A model generated the notes under the pieces. That model did not search any database. It saw only the letters and a program-made list of their open reading frames with translations, and was not told the origin of the DNA. Position numbers and translations under genes: made by a program. A DNA stretch of 64,000 bases, taken from NCBI RefSeq assembly GCF_000183725.1, contig NC_014762.1, positions 2,108,001 to 2,172,000 of the forward strand, read 5' to 3'. The DNA is from Sulfuricurvum kujiense DSM 16994 (GTDB lineage: Bacteria > Campylobacterota > Campylobacteria > Campylobacterales > Sulfurimonadaceae). This document shows, piece after piece, positions 1 to 9,391 of this stretch (within the stretch, counting starts at the first letter, position 1; every line of letters starts with the position of its first letter).

Positions 1-14
1 TTTATTAAACTCAT
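1..14 (-). CDS. Start of a further gene, cut by the window edge
   Basis: An ATG (complement of 12-14) follows the cyclase stop codon by 2 nt and has an AAAGGA ribosome-binding site about 6 nt upstream, inside the cyclase end. Only four codons are visible (M-S-L-I), so no function can be given. The spacing suggests a fourth gene in the FecR/TPR-barrel/cyclase operon. Confidence 0.45.
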
Positions 15-16
15 AC

Positions 17-2236
17 TTATCCTTTGGTGGTGTGAACAAAAACGCCGTTAAACGATTCGGGCGGATTTTGGATGTAATGTTCGCACCGATCAATATAGAT
101 CTTATAAATCGATCGGTTGGTTTTATTCTCCCAACTCTCTACTTCTTTAAATAGTGCAAGTGCTTCCGCAAATAATCCTGTTTTATACAATTCGATAGCT
201 TCATGATACCGTTTCAATTCTTGATCCAACTCCTCTTTACTCACCGGATAAAGAGTATGTTTCATACGACGATCAAAATCGTGAATCTGCCAAATCTCTA
301 CCGGCTCGCTTTTTCCTTTGACGGTTACCAAATCCAAAAAGCGGAAAATGTACTCCCCTTTGAGCGCTTGCTTCGTAAATCCCGAGATATTGAGCCTGGA
401 GTTATAATATTTGCATAACGATTCCAAGCGTGAACCCAAATTGATCGTGTCTCCGATGACCGTATAATCGCTTCTTCCCCGTGTACCCATCTCTCCGACA
501 ATCGCAGTACCGGTATTTACCCCGATCCCTATATCCACAATGGGAAGACCTTTTTTATCAGACATCTCCGCTACTTTGGCAAAATCGGGATTTTTTTTCA
601 AAGCACTGTTGAGCTTGTCCAATCCGTGCAACTGTTCCAATGCCGCGCCAACCGCTTTATCCGCATGATTCTCGATCGCCAGCGGCGCATTCCAATACGC
701 CATAATCGCATCTCCGATGAACTTATCGACGGTTCCGCCGCTTTTAATGATTATCTCGGTCATAGGTTCCATATAAGCGTTCATAAAACGGATCAGCCCT
801 TTCGGGTTTCCCAATACTTCGGATATATTGGTAAAATTTCGCATATCGGAGAAGAAAATAGTTATCTCCCTCTCTGTTCCCGCCAATATGTCTTCCGTCG
901 TCGACGAGAGAATATCATTCATAACCGCAGGGCTCACTTTTCGGGCAAACTTGCCTTTGATCATCTCTTTTTGCTTGTTCTCTAAAAAATAATTAATGAC
1001 CTGTCCGGCAAGGAAAAGTGCAATCATCGCCAACAGAGGAATAAGGGTATTCAGTACGATCCCCTCTCTCATCATCAAATAATAGTGCCCTCCGATTATT
1101 CCCGCATTCAATGCAATAAATGCGGCAAACGAGGCCATGGCGCCGGGTAACAGCAAAATTGCGAAAATCAAAAACGGCACCACCAGAATCGTAACGATAT
1201 CGACGCCGACAGCCCAGATCGGCTGGGCGATAAACGTTTGATTGATAATATTGTCCATCACATTCGCATGGACTTCAACCCCGGGATAGGCACTGTCAAA
1301 CGGCGTACTTCTCAGATCCAGCAGCCCTGCGGCCGACGTTCCCAGCAGTACTATTTTCCCCTCTATCAAAGAGGGGTCGATCTTTTTGTTATAAACGTCG
1401 GCGGCAGAGATATAACGGTAACTTTTTGCGCTTCCCCGGTAGTTCACCATCATCCGAGCGTAAAAATCGGTCGGTATCACACGATCGCCTACCATAATTC
1501 TATTCACCCCGCGGTCATCGTATTCCAGAGTTATTTTACGCTCGTTCAGCATAATGCGGATCATTTCAAGGCTCAGCGACGGATAGATAATTCCGCCGTA
1601 TTCCATCACTAACGGGACACTGCGGACCACACCGTCCTTATCGGGGAGAGTATTAAAATAGCCGCTGGAATAGGCATTATCCTGAATCAGAGGAATATTG
1701 AGAACCGCTCGGTAAGGCTTAATCAAAAAAGAGCTTGCAGGTTTGTTTTTTTCGATGATAACCGCGTTCGTTGTCGGAGTATTTTCAGGTGCGACTCCAT
1801 CATTGCTAAGCGCAAAAACATACCCGACAATCGCAGGGGTCTGTGCGATGGTTTCCCCCAGCATCCTGTCATAATCGGCAACATTGGTATCGGCGATTCC
1901 CAATTTTCGAAATACCGCTTTGGGAGAGCTGTTATCGGGTTCGGCAAATACAACATCAATTCCTATGATAGCAGCCCCGTACCCTTTCAGATTTTCCAGA
2001 AGATGTGCTACTTTATCACGGCTCCACGGCCATTGCCCGAGTTCTTTGAGACTTTTCTCATCGATATCGACAATAACGATATTTTGATCTCCTTGTATCT
2101 CCCCTCTCAATAGAAACATAGCGTCATTTATTTTATGTTCAAACGGCATAAATACAGACGGATATTTGAGGTAACCCACCAAAGCAACCGCAGCAATTCC
2201 TAAAGTCATCCAAAGATGAAAAAGGATTTTTTTCAT
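17..2236 (-). CDS. CHASE2-domain adenylate/guanylate cyclase
   Basis: Predicted membrane receptor making a cyclic nucleotide (cAMP by family expectation) in response to a periplasmic signal. One N-terminal membrane segment (about 8-24) is followed by a periplasmic CHASE2 domain (about 30-340, with the typical IVIVDIDEKSL and GQWPWSR stretches), three membrane segments (about 350-425) and a class III cyclase domain (about 455-660). Catalytic residues look intact: metal-binding Asp in FFSDMRNFT and in GDAIMAYW, the Lys of TVDKF, and the Asn/Arg of DTINLGSR. A TPR-like tail follows. It lies 1 nt after the TPR/beta-barrel gene, so the two are surely co-transcribed with the FecR gene. Domain calls are strong; the signal sensed is unknown. 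Confidence 0.9.
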   Translation of the reverse strand: MKKILFHLWMTLGIAAVALVGYLKYPSVFMPFEHKINDAMFLLRGEIQGDQNIVIVDIDEKSLKELGQWPWSRDKVAHLLENLKGYGAAIIGIDVVFAEPDNSSPKAVFRKLGIADTNVADYDRMLGETIAQTPAIVGYVFALSNDGVAPENTPTTNAVIIEKNKPASSFLIKPYRAVLNIPLIQDNAYSSGYFNTLPDKDGVVRSVPLVMEYGGIIYPSLSLEMIRIMLNERKITLEYDDRGVNRIMVGDRVIPTDFYARMMVNYRGSAKSYRYISAADVYNKKIDPSLIEGKIVLLGTSAAGLLDLRSTPFDSAYPGVEVHANVMDNIINQTFIAQPIWAVGVDIVTILVVPFLIFAILLLPGAMASFAAFIALNAGIIGGHYYLMMREGIVLNTLIPLLAMIALFLAGQVINYFLENKQKEMIKGKFARKVSPAVMNDILSSTTEDILAGTEREITIFFSDMRNFTNISEVLGNPKGLIRFMNAYMEPMTEIIIKSGGTVDKFIGDAIMAYWNAPLAIENHADKAVGAALEQLHGLDKLNSALKKNPDFAKVAEMSDKKGLPIVDIGIGVNTGTAIVGEMGTRGRSDYTVIGDTINLGSRLESLCKYYNSRLNISGFTKQALKGEYIFRFLDLVTVKGKSEPVEIWQIHDFDRRMKHTLYPVSKEELDQELKRYHEAIELYKTGLFAEALALFKEVESWENKTNRSIYKIYIDRCEHYIQNPPESFNGVFVHTTKG

Positions 2237-2237
2237 T

Positions 2238-3548
2238 TTAGAAACTTAATACGGCACTTAGCTGCGCAGTTATTTTGTCATACGTATACGGTGCCTGATT
2301 TGAATGATTTTGGATATATCCCACTATGGCATTGACCGACAAATCATTTTGAAGCTGCTTGCTCAACCTCACCTCATAATTCTCCCGAGTATCATGACGG
2401 CGATTTTCGAAAAGGATGTCTTTATCCTCATAAGAGGTGGAACTGTACGTATACGCCAATGACGTTCGGATCTGATTTGAAAACGCTTTAAAAATTTCCG
2501 CACCATAGCTGTATCCCCGGCTCGATACGTCGCTCCGGTCGCTGAAAAGTTCATTGTTTATCGTATAGGAACCGTTTACAGAGACGACGATCGGGTCTTC
2601 CCCGAAAGCTTTTTTGTACGAGGTATAAATACTGTGGCTGGAAACGTCAAGACCTTTATCGTCATCATAATATCCCCGTTTATACGTATACCCCCCTTCG
2701 ATCTGAGAGATCGTATCGATCGTATACGTTCCATTCACCGCGGAAGAGAGATTGTAGGTATATCCTTTGTTATCGATATAGACACGGTCATAGGTCAGAG
2801 GGAGCCGAAGCCGGTAGCCCGAAACGGACCATGTGGGGCTCAGGCTGTATGAAAAAAGCGAAAGGTTATTTTTACTCTCTTTAAAATTGCTTTTCGCATA
2901 CCCTACGAGACTGTTATCTACGCTCCATCCGCCGCGATCACCGAAATCATAACCGTAATTGAGCACCGTCATAGCAAAAACGCTCGTGTCGCTTATTTTT
3001 TCGTTTCCGTTGATCCATAGGTTAAATGAAGGGATAAGGAATTCTTTGTTCCCGATATCATTGTTGGCGTTGGAATCATATCCTCCCCCAAAAAACAATA
3101 CGCCGTTAAAAGTGCTTCGGCTGAGACGTTTGTCCAGATTGGATTTGAACGTCAAAACGGTCTCCCTGACGTTTGAGGGTAACTGCCCGCTGAGTACCGT
3201 ATCGAGTTCTGTATTAGCCAGTTCGTACTGCCCTATTTCGCTGTAGAGGCGGGCCAGTTCCAATCGGCTTCGGTTATGGTTAGGATTGATGATTAAAACC
3301 CGGTCAAATGCGGCTATCGCTTCATCATAGAGCTTTAACTCCAGAGCGCAGCGCCCCATCAGAAAGTTGATCTCGGGATTTTCGGGAGCTTGGTCGTTTA
3401 ATGCTTCCAAAAGAGGATAAGCTTCCTGATACGATTGGGCGGCATATGCCGCATTTGCTTTTTGATAAAGTTCCTGCATTGTAAGCGTATCATTACCGTA
3501 TGTAGCGGCCGTGCATAAAAGTACTACTGCAATAAGGGAAAGTTTCAT
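2238..3548 (-). CDS. TPR plus outer-membrane beta-barrel protein (Slam/T11SS-like)
   Basis: 436 residues. A Sec signal peptide (about 1-18) precedes tetratricopeptide repeats (about 24-145), then a long run of alternating amphipathic strands from about 150 to the terminal Phe, typical of an outer-membrane beta-barrel inserted by BAM. The stretch GGGYDSNANN opens the barrel. N-terminal TPR plus C-terminal barrel is the layout of Slam (DUF560, type XI secretion) proteins, which move surface proteins through the outer membrane. The start codon overlaps the stop of the FecR/TbpB-like gene by 1 nt (TAATG), so it is likely its dedicated partner. The architecture is seen; assignment to Slam is inference, and a porin-like TPR protein remains possible. 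Confidence 0.7.
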   Translation of the reverse strand: MKLSLIAVVLLCTAATYGNDTLTMQELYQKANAAYAAQSYQEAYPLLEALNDQAPENPEINFLMGRCALELKLYDEAIAAFDRVLIINPNHNRSRLELARLYSEIGQYELANTELDTVLSGQLPSNVRETVLTFKSNLDKRLSRSTFNGVLFFGGGYDSNANNDIGNKEFLIPSFNLWINGNEKISDTSVFAMTVLNYGYDFGDRGGWSVDNSLVGYAKSNFKESKNNLSLFSYSLSPTWSVSGYRLRLPLTYDRVYIDNKGYTYNLSSAVNGTYTIDTISQIEGGYTYKRGYYDDDKGLDVSSHSIYTSYKKAFGEDPIVVSVNGSYTINNELFSDRSDVSSRGYSYGAEIFKAFSNQIRTSLAYTYSSTSYEDKDILFENRRHDTRENYEVRLSKQLQNDLSVNAIVGYIQNHSNQAPYTYDKITAQLSAVLSF

Positions 3549-6500
3549 TATCGTGTTCCTTTAAATACGCCTATTGCTCCTTGAGTGCCGGCGGTAGCAC
3601 TAAAAGAACCACCGACCGATTCGGCATTAGGACCATAAAACTGTCCACTCACTATACTGGCACTGCCAGACTGGAGAGTCCCTCCCCATGAAACAGAATC
3701 GGTATTCGACAGAGAAAAACCTGTCGAGCCCACGGAACCGGATGGTGAAATTTTCCATATCTGCGGTGTCGGTTCAGTAGTTTTAAACTGTATATAACTT
3801 GTATTTTTCAAAGAACCCGCTCCTCCTCCGAAATCAAAATCCAGTTTGACAGCATTGTCAGTTGTTGTCGTATCAATAGCGTAATGCCCCGTTCCAGTAT
3901 TCACATCCCCTATCACGTGTCCATTATACGTATATGATGTTGTCGTTCCTGATGCTATTAACGAGGCTATATGGCCTGATGCATTATTCTCTTGCCCACC
4001 TACCCACGTACTTGGAAGAACTGTAAGTGTCGAGGCACTGACATTATCGATATATCCCCAGTATCCCCATGAAACGTAATCATTAGTTGCAGGGGGATAG
4101 GTGTCAAGTGCAACAAAGTAACCTTTCCCGCTTGCGGTTCCAAAAGTAGCGAAATAGTCATCGTTGATATAGGCACTTTTAGTCCCTGCCCCGTCTTGAA
4201 ACGTCACCGTTCCTAAATTATGAGCCGTTAGATCGATACTGCTTGTCCCCAATATCCCTGTATCACGGTTTATGGCAAATACCAAATTGGATGATGCCGC
4301 CGAATAGACCGTCCAGTCGCTTTTAACCGCATTGGCATACCCGCTGAACGCTAAATTACCCGTCAGATCCGATGTAGTGAGGGCTACATCTCGATAAAAG
4401 CCACCCCCCCCTATGTTGTACGATGTTCCCGCACCGTCTGTCACGAGGCTGGAACCGCCGAGTCCCTGTGCTTTATCCCCGTATATATACCCCGATACCG
4501 CTGTTCCTATTTCTAAGTTGGTAAAGTCATAATAGCCTGACATATCTTCACCCGTAAATTTAGCGTTTTCCGGCGTATTCGTATCGGCAGCGATACGGCC
4601 GACACCAATTGAAAAATGGCTGCTGGACTTATCCATACTAATGCCCAAAAGGTGTCTGTTACCGTAATTTACCGTAATAACATCTGTACTATCTACCGGG
4701 GAACGGTAGGTTGCGACTTCTCTATTCGGAAAAAGGGTGGCAAGGGCGCTATATGGGGTAATCATACCGAACCATTCACTGTAATCGAAAATCTTCCCAT
4801 ACGTGGCGACAGTATTGGGATATGTGCTGTAATAAAGGACAAAAAACTGCTGCATATTATCAGTATAGAGTTTCGGCAATACTGAACTTGCTATCGATAC
4901 GCTTCCATCCGGCGAGGTAAATGTCATCGCCGGTACTATTGTCCCCAAATCCGAATATCCGCTGTACGTTGTCCCTGCTTCGGTATTTGGAAGCGATACA
5001 CTCCAATCCACCGTTTTAAATTCATACGGAGGGGAAACAGCAATATTTCCCACATCGTAAAAATAGAGCGAATTCCCGCCGCTTTGGGTAGAAAGGGTAT
5101 TTTGTACGAGGGTATAACTGCCTGAGCCTAAGCCGTAAAAATATCCGATATTATCAAAGCTATGGATCATCTTACCGCTCAGCGTTACATTTCGGCTTGC
5201 ATTGTAAATCGTCGGAGGGACATAGTCGGAGACACAGTTAGGATAGACCCCTGTCGTTCCGCTTGGGCAGGTTAACGCCACACAATCGGGATAGGTCCCT
5301 GTCGTTCCGCTTGGGCAGGTTAACGCCACACAATCGGGATAGGTCCCTGTCGTACCGCTCGGACAGGTCAACGCCACACAATCGGGATAGGTCCCTGTCG
5401 TTCCGCTTGGGCAGGTCAATGCCACACAATCGGGATAGGTTCCCGTCGTACCGCTCGGACAGGTCAACGCCACACAATCGGGATAGGTCCCTGTCGTTCC
5501 GCTTGGGCAGGTTAACGCCACACAATCGGGATAGGTCCCTGTCGTTCCGCTCGGACAGGTCAACGCCACACAATCGGGATAGGTCCCTGTCGTTCCGCTT
5601 GGGCAGGTTAACGCCACACAATCGGGATAGGTCCCTGTCGTACCGCTCGGACATTCTTGCGCCAAAACTTCCTGGCTTACGGTCTCTTGCTGGAGTGTTT
5701 GAAAACTGGTGTCAAGCGCGGTTAAGGCCGCCGCCGGAATGAGAGGCATTAACGGTGGAGCAAAACCTCCACCTGAAGTGCCTGTGCCTGTTCCCGTAGT
5801 TCCGCCCGATGTACCGATTCCACTGCTCTCAGTCAGCCCACCCAATGGTGCCGTAGCTCCGCCTAATGAACCACCGTCTCCTGATGAACCAGAACCTGAA
5901 CCGTTTCCTGATGAACCGCCTGATGGAGAACCTCCATCAGGATTCTCCGGCGGCGGAGTTCCATTAAGTCCCAACTCGATCAAATCAGCCGACTGAACAT
6001 CTCGAGGAGGATTCGGAGGGGCACTATGAGGCAAAACAATCAAACGACCCATCGGTAGAATGAATTCCCGTCCCGTTATGTGCGATCGGACGCTGATTGA
6101 TCCTTTTTCACACATAATCTTGTCTTCATTCCGACCGATTTTTCCGCGGATAATCGTTCCACGGATACCGATCGTCGCCGTCTTCGTTTCAAGCGTAAAA
6201 TTTTCAGGAGCCGTTTTACCGATTTTTCCCGTAATCGCTTTAAACGTCCCCTGATTAAAACTGAATTTCGCTTTTGGTTTTACGGCTTCATTGACGTACT
6301 CTTCAACTTTGAAAACCGCTTTACTTCCTAAGGTGATAACCGTTTTATCGTCAAATATGAGCTGCACATGACCGTTAATTCCCGTGGAGAGGGTATCTCT
6401 CTCTTCCAGTTTCATGCCGGTCTGCAACGGTGATACACGCCCACTCCGTTCTAGAGAGCCTTCCCCCTTAAGCAACGATACTTTTCCGACCGATCCATAA

Positions 6501-6553
6501 AGTGAAAAGGAAAATAGGAGTAAAAAAAGAAAAATATGGGTAAAAAAAGACAT
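3548..6553 (-). CDS. FecR-domain surface protein with Cys repeats and TbpB-like C-terminus
   Basis: 1001 residues. Signal peptide (about 1-20, no lipobox), FecR domain (about 22-150), a Gly/Ser-rich linker (about 198-270), nine 16-residue repeats beginning CPSGTTG (300-444), then a long beta-rich region. The last 45 residues read like the C-terminal lipoprotein barrel of transferrin-binding protein B: FYGPNAESVGGSF followed by a Gly-rich turn and a terminal Arg. Such barrels are the recognition element of Slam substrates, and a Slam-like gene follows directly. FecR domains are otherwise known from sigma-factor regulators and peptidoglycan- or surface-related proteins; no sigma factor lies here. 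Predicted to be exported to the cell surface; the ligand is unknown. Confidence 0.75.
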   Translation of the reverse strand: MSFFTHIFLFLLLFSFSLYGSVGKVSLLKGEGSLERSGRVSPLQTGMKLEERDTLSTGINGHVQLIFDDKTVITLGSKAVFKVEEYVNEAVKPKAKFSFNQGTFKAITGKIGKTAPENFTLETKTATIGIRGTIIRGKIGRNEDKIMCEKGSISVRSHITGREFILPMGRLIVLPHSAPPNPPRDVQSADLIELGLNGTPPPENPDGGSPSGGSSGNGSGSGSSGDGGSLGGATAPLGGLTESSGIGTSGGTTGTGTGTSGGGFAPPLMPLIPAAALTALDTSFQTLQQETVSQEVLAQECPSGTTGTYPDCVALTCPSGTTGTYPDCVALTCPSGTTGTYPDCVALTCPSGTTGTYPDCVALTCPSGTTGTYPDCVALTCPSGTTGTYPDCVALTCPSGTTGTYPDCVALTCPSGTTGTYPDCVALTCPSGTTGVYPNCVSDYVPPTIYNASRNVTLSGKMIHSFDNIGYFYGLGSGSYTLVQNTLSTQSGGNSLYFYDVGNIAVSPPYEFKTVDWSVSLPNTEAGTTYSGYSDLGTIVPAMTFTSPDGSVSIASSVLPKLYTDNMQQFFVLYYSTYPNTVATYGKIFDYSEWFGMITPYSALATLFPNREVATYRSPVDSTDVITVNYGNRHLLGISMDKSSSHFSIGVGRIAADTNTPENAKFTGEDMSGYYDFTNLEIGTAVSGYIYGDKAQGLGGSSLVTDGAGTSYNIGGGGFYRDVALTTSDLTGNLAFSGYANAVKSDWTVYSAASSNLVFAINRDTGILGTSSIDLTAHNLGTVTFQDGAGTKSAYINDDYFATFGTASGKGYFVALDTYPPATNDYVSWGYWGYIDNVSASTLTVLPSTWVGGQENNASGHIASLIASGTTTSYTYNGHVIGDVNTGTGHYAIDTTTTDNAVKLDFDFGGGAGSLKNTSYIQFKTTEPTPQIWKISPSGSVGSTGFSLSNTDSVSWGGTLQSGSASIVSGQFYGPNAESVGGSFSATAGTQGAIGVFKGTR
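5222..5653 (-). repeat. Nine tandem 48-bp coding repeats
   Basis: Nine in-frame 48-bp units encode C-P-S-G-T-T-G-T-Y-P-D-C-V-A-L-T; the last is divergent (VYPNC then SDY). Each unit carries two Cys, 18 in total. Two DNA versions alternate irregularly (gttccgcttggg versus gtaccgctcgga), a sign of unit shuffling or slippage. Because 48 is a multiple of 3, other frames also stay open, giving false ORFs on both strands. Confidence 0.97.
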
Positions 6554-6668
6554 AAAAGCCCCTTCACAGCATAATTATCTATGATAGGGGAAATACACTT
6601 AAATTTAATTGATAGTTTATAGCAGAAAGGTGTACTTAATTACCGGAAGGAATCACATCGGCTAGGGT
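6554..6668 (-). promoter_or_regulatory. Intergenic region upstream of the FecR gene
   Basis: This 115-bp A/T-rich gap follows manC and precedes the FecR-family gene, both on the minus strand. A GAAGGGG ribosome-binding site sits 6-7 nt before the FecR ATG. A GATAAT-like -10 box lies near 6575, with no clear -35. No hairpin terminator for the manC operon is visible. A promoter is expected here, but its exact position is uncertain. Confidence 0.4.
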
Positions 6669-8081
6669 TTACGCCCGTCCGTATTCATCCTGATAACGGA
6701 CGATATCATCTTCTTCCAGATAGGTTCCCGATTGTACCTCGATCACTTCAAGAGGGATTTTTCCTGGATTTTGAAGCGAATGTTTCATCCCCAAAGGGAT
6801 GTGAATCGATTGATTTTCACTTAAAATATGGTTTTCATCTCCTAAGAGGACGCTGGCTGTCCCTTGGACGATAATCCAATGTTCAGCGCGGTGATAATGC
6901 ATTTGGAAAGAGAGTTTTTCACCCGGATTGACAACGATCCTCTTCACCTGAAAACGATCTGCTTTGTCCAAAGTGGTATAAAATCCCCATGGCCGGTGTA
7001 CCTCTTGATGTTTATCCACAATGTTAGGATCACACACTCTCAACGCGCTTACCAAATCTTTTACCTGCTGCGACTGAGATTTGTCGGCGACAAGAACCGC
7101 ATCGTCCGTAGCGACTACAATCAGCCCTTCAACACCGGAAACCGCAACACGTTTTGAGGTACTTCGGATATACGAGTTATGCGTATCGAGCGCCACAACA
7201 TTCCCGATCAGTACATTGCCAGACTCATCTCTCGGTGATATATTCCACAGTGCATCCCATGACCCTACGTCACTCCACATCCCGCTATAAGGGACCATAG
7301 AAACATTTTTTGAGTGCTCCATTATCGCATAATCAATCGATTCCGCAGGGATAAGCTCAAATTTTTGGGCATCAAATCGGATAAAATCAAGATCCTGCTG
7401 CTCGGACAATACGGCAGATTCACACGCTTTATAAATATCCAAGCGGTATTGTTTCAGCTCGTTTAGAATAACCGAGGCTTTAAACATGAACATACCGCTG
7501 TTCCAATAATGCCCCCCCTGCTCCAACATCTGTATCGCGACTTCTTTGCGGGGTTTTTCGATAAATGCGCCGACTTTATACCCGTGAATACCGATTGCAT
7601 CGGCGGTACGGATATATCCGTACCCCGTTTCGGGAGAACTCGGCGTCACCCCGAACGTCACGAGAAGATCATCATCGCTCAAACGCTTCGCCGATTTAAT
7701 CGCTTCCATAAACGGCTCAACCGTTTCAATCGCATGATCCGACGAAAGAACCAGCATATGGGCATCCGGATAGCGTTTGACGATATCCAACGATGCCAGC
7801 GCAATTGCAGGGGCCGTATTTTTTCCGAACGGTTCTAATAATATCCGCCCTTTTATCCCGCATTGGCGCATCTGCTCGGCAACAATGAAGCGATGTTCTT
7901 CATTCGCCACAACAACCACATCACTTAACCCTTCGACACCCTTGAGCCGTTCCAGGGTTTGTTGAAACATCGTCTCTTTTCCGTAAAGGCTTAGAAATTG
8001 TTTCGGATAGGCTTTACGTGAAAGGGGCCATAAGCGGGTGCCTGAACCTCCTGATAAAATAACAGCAACGACCGGAACCAT
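6669..8081 (-). CDS. manC: Mannose-1-phosphate guanylyltransferase / mannose-6-phosphate isomerase
   Basis: Bifunctional type II enzyme. It makes GDP-mannose from mannose-1-phosphate and GTP, and interconverts fructose-6-P and mannose-6-P. The N-terminal nucleotidyltransferase has the signature VILSGGSGTRLWPLSRKAYP (about 6-25); the C-terminal cupin (about 360-470) has the metal-binding QMHYHRAEHW stretch. Length 470 is usual for the family. Its start touches the TolC stop, making it the last gene of the type I secretion operon. GDP-mannose is the substrate of Gmd at 35135, so it probably feeds GDP-rhamnose/mannose polymer synthesis. It may also supply the neighbouring glycosyltransferase. 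Confidence 0.95.
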   Translation of the reverse strand: MVPVVAVILSGGSGTRLWPLSRKAYPKQFLSLYGKETMFQQTLERLKGVEGLSDVVVVANEEHRFIVAEQMRQCGIKGRILLEPFGKNTAPAIALASLDIVKRYPDAHMLVLSSDHAIETVEPFMEAIKSAKRLSDDDLLVTFGVTPSSPETGYGYIRTADAIGIHGYKVGAFIEKPRKEVAIQMLEQGGHYWNSGMFMFKASVILNELKQYRLDIYKACESAVLSEQQDLDFIRFDAQKFELIPAESIDYAIMEHSKNVSMVPYSGMWSDVGSWDALWNISPRDESGNVLIGNVVALDTHNSYIRSTSKRVAVSGVEGLIVVATDDAVLVADKSQSQQVKDLVSALRVCDPNIVDKHQEVHRPWGFYTTLDKADRFQVKRIVVNPGEKLSFQMHYHRAEHWIIVQGTASVLLGDENHILSENQSIHIPLGMKHSLQNPGKIPLEVIEVQSGTYLEEDDIVRYQDEYGRA

Positions 8082-9391
8082 TATTGTTCTCCTTTAGAAA
8101 TTGCCATGTTTTCCAAAAATGCGATATTTTCGCTGTTGAGTTCGCCCGTCACGTCCAATATGCTTAAATAATTGTTGACCAATTCATATCCCGCATCAAT
8201 AGTATCCCGTTTAACTTCGTACAATTTTGCTTTGGCTTCCAGCACATCCAGCAAACTTTTCAGTCCTGCTTTGTTTGCTTGTTCCATCGAATCCAAATAG
8301 AGCTTAGCCGATTTTTCGGATTCTTTCATCACTTGAAGGGTTTCAACATTGAGCTGGCTTTCAGCCCATAGCTCTTCAAAGCGCTGTTTGGTATCCAAAC
8401 GATTGTATTCTACATCGTTTTGCGCCGCTTCGAGCAACATTTTCCCCTCGCGGACGCGTGATTGAGTGTATCCGCCCTCAAAAATCGGTATCGACATCTG
8501 AACGATAGCCTGATTATCATATTTATGGGCAACGCTATCTTGCGTATAGGTCTCTTTTCTCGCAAGACTTAAATCAACTTTCGGATAATGCTGATATTTT
8601 CGAACGGCTACTTCATGCGTTGCCGACTCTTCAGAGGCCATTGAAGCCTGTAACGTCGGATTGTTTCCGAGTTTGCTTTCCCATTCCATACCGTCACGGA
8701 ATAATTTGCCTGGATCAACCATCGAAAAATCAAAATCCGGCAAATCGCCTACCGGCTCTTTAATATAATGTTCAAGCCGAAGTGCCGCCACTTTCGAACG
8801 TTTTTGTTCGGCAAGCAACTCTGATAATGCTTTGTCACTATGCACTTTAGCTTCAAGCAGGTCAATACGGTTGGTCAAGCCGAATTTTAGTTTCTCTTCC
8901 TGTTCTTTATATTTGGCGAGATAATACTCACTTTGAGACGTGAGCATCTCGACATTACGTTTTGTTCTTAAGAGATTGAAATAGGCTTTAGCCACATCCA
9001 GCCCGAGTTTTTGCGCCTCGGATTGAAACTCATAAGTAGCGGCTTTTTGACGTGATTTCGACGAATCAATGCCCCGCCATAATTCAGGATGAAAAATAGG
9101 CTGTGATGCTGAAAGCGAATAGCTTTTATAATTTTCGTTTACCGGTGATCGGAGATAATCGGCATCGTATCCGTAACTCCCCCAAGAAAGAGATCCTTGA
9201 ACCTGCGGATACAGTTTAGCTTTGCTTTGCGTAACCGTCTCTTTAGTCGCTTCCATTCTAAGCGATAAAGAGCGCAAATGGGGTTCATTTTTAAGTGCTA
9301 AGTCATATGCATTGCTTAACGTCAGAGGCTGTGCACCCAAAGCAAGAAATCCGCACGCTATTATGGACATTACACCGTAGCCTAATTTCAT
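8081..9391 (-). CDS. TolC-family outer-membrane efflux protein of the type I secretion system
   Basis: 436 residues with a signal peptide (about 1-20) and two repeated halves of long alpha-helices with short strands, as in TolC. Recognisable stretches are TLSNAYDLALKNEPHL at the start, SASQPIF near residue 90 and the mirrored VQMSIPIFEGG near residue 295. It forms the outer-membrane exit duct for the ABC/HlyD pair upstream. The start overlaps the preceding glycosyltransferase gene by 4 nt (ATGA), so translation is coupled. Trimeric assembly and role follow from family knowledge. Confidence 0.92.
   Translation of the reverse strand: MKLGYGVMSIIACGFLALGAQPLTLSNAYDLALKNEPHLRSLSLRMEATKETVTQSKAKLYPQVQGSLSWGSYGYDADYLRSPVNENYKSYSLSASQPIFHPELWRGIDSSKSRQKAATYEFQSEAQKLGLDVAKAYFNLLRTKRNVEMLTSQSEYYLAKYKEQEEKLKFGLTNRIDLLEAKVHSDKALSELLAEQKRSKVAALRLEHYIKEPVGDLPDFDFSMVDPGKLFRDGMEWESKLGNNPTLQASMASEESATHEVAVRKYQHYPKVDLSLARKETYTQDSVAHKYDNQAIVQMSIPIFEGGYTQSRVREGKMLLEAAQNDVEYNRLDTKQRFEELWAESQLNVETLQVMKESEKSAKLYLDSMEQANKAGLKSLLDVLEAKAKLYEVKRDTIDAGYELVNNYLSILDVTGELNSENIAFLENMAISKGEQ

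Noticed and set aside
5222-5653. CRISPR-like array
   Set aside because: Units are contiguous 48-bp coding repeats without unique spacers and lie inside an intact gene; no cas genes are nearby.
5238-5742. Open frames of 138 codons (minus, other frame) and 159 codons (plus) over the repeat array
   Set aside because: The 48-bp repeat length keeps every frame open; products are pure repeats without domain or ribosome-binding site.
3548-6553. FecR-type sigma-regulator reading of the gene
   Set aside because: There is a signal peptide rather than an internal membrane anchor, no sigma factor gene is adjacent, and a long surface-type region follows the FecR domain.
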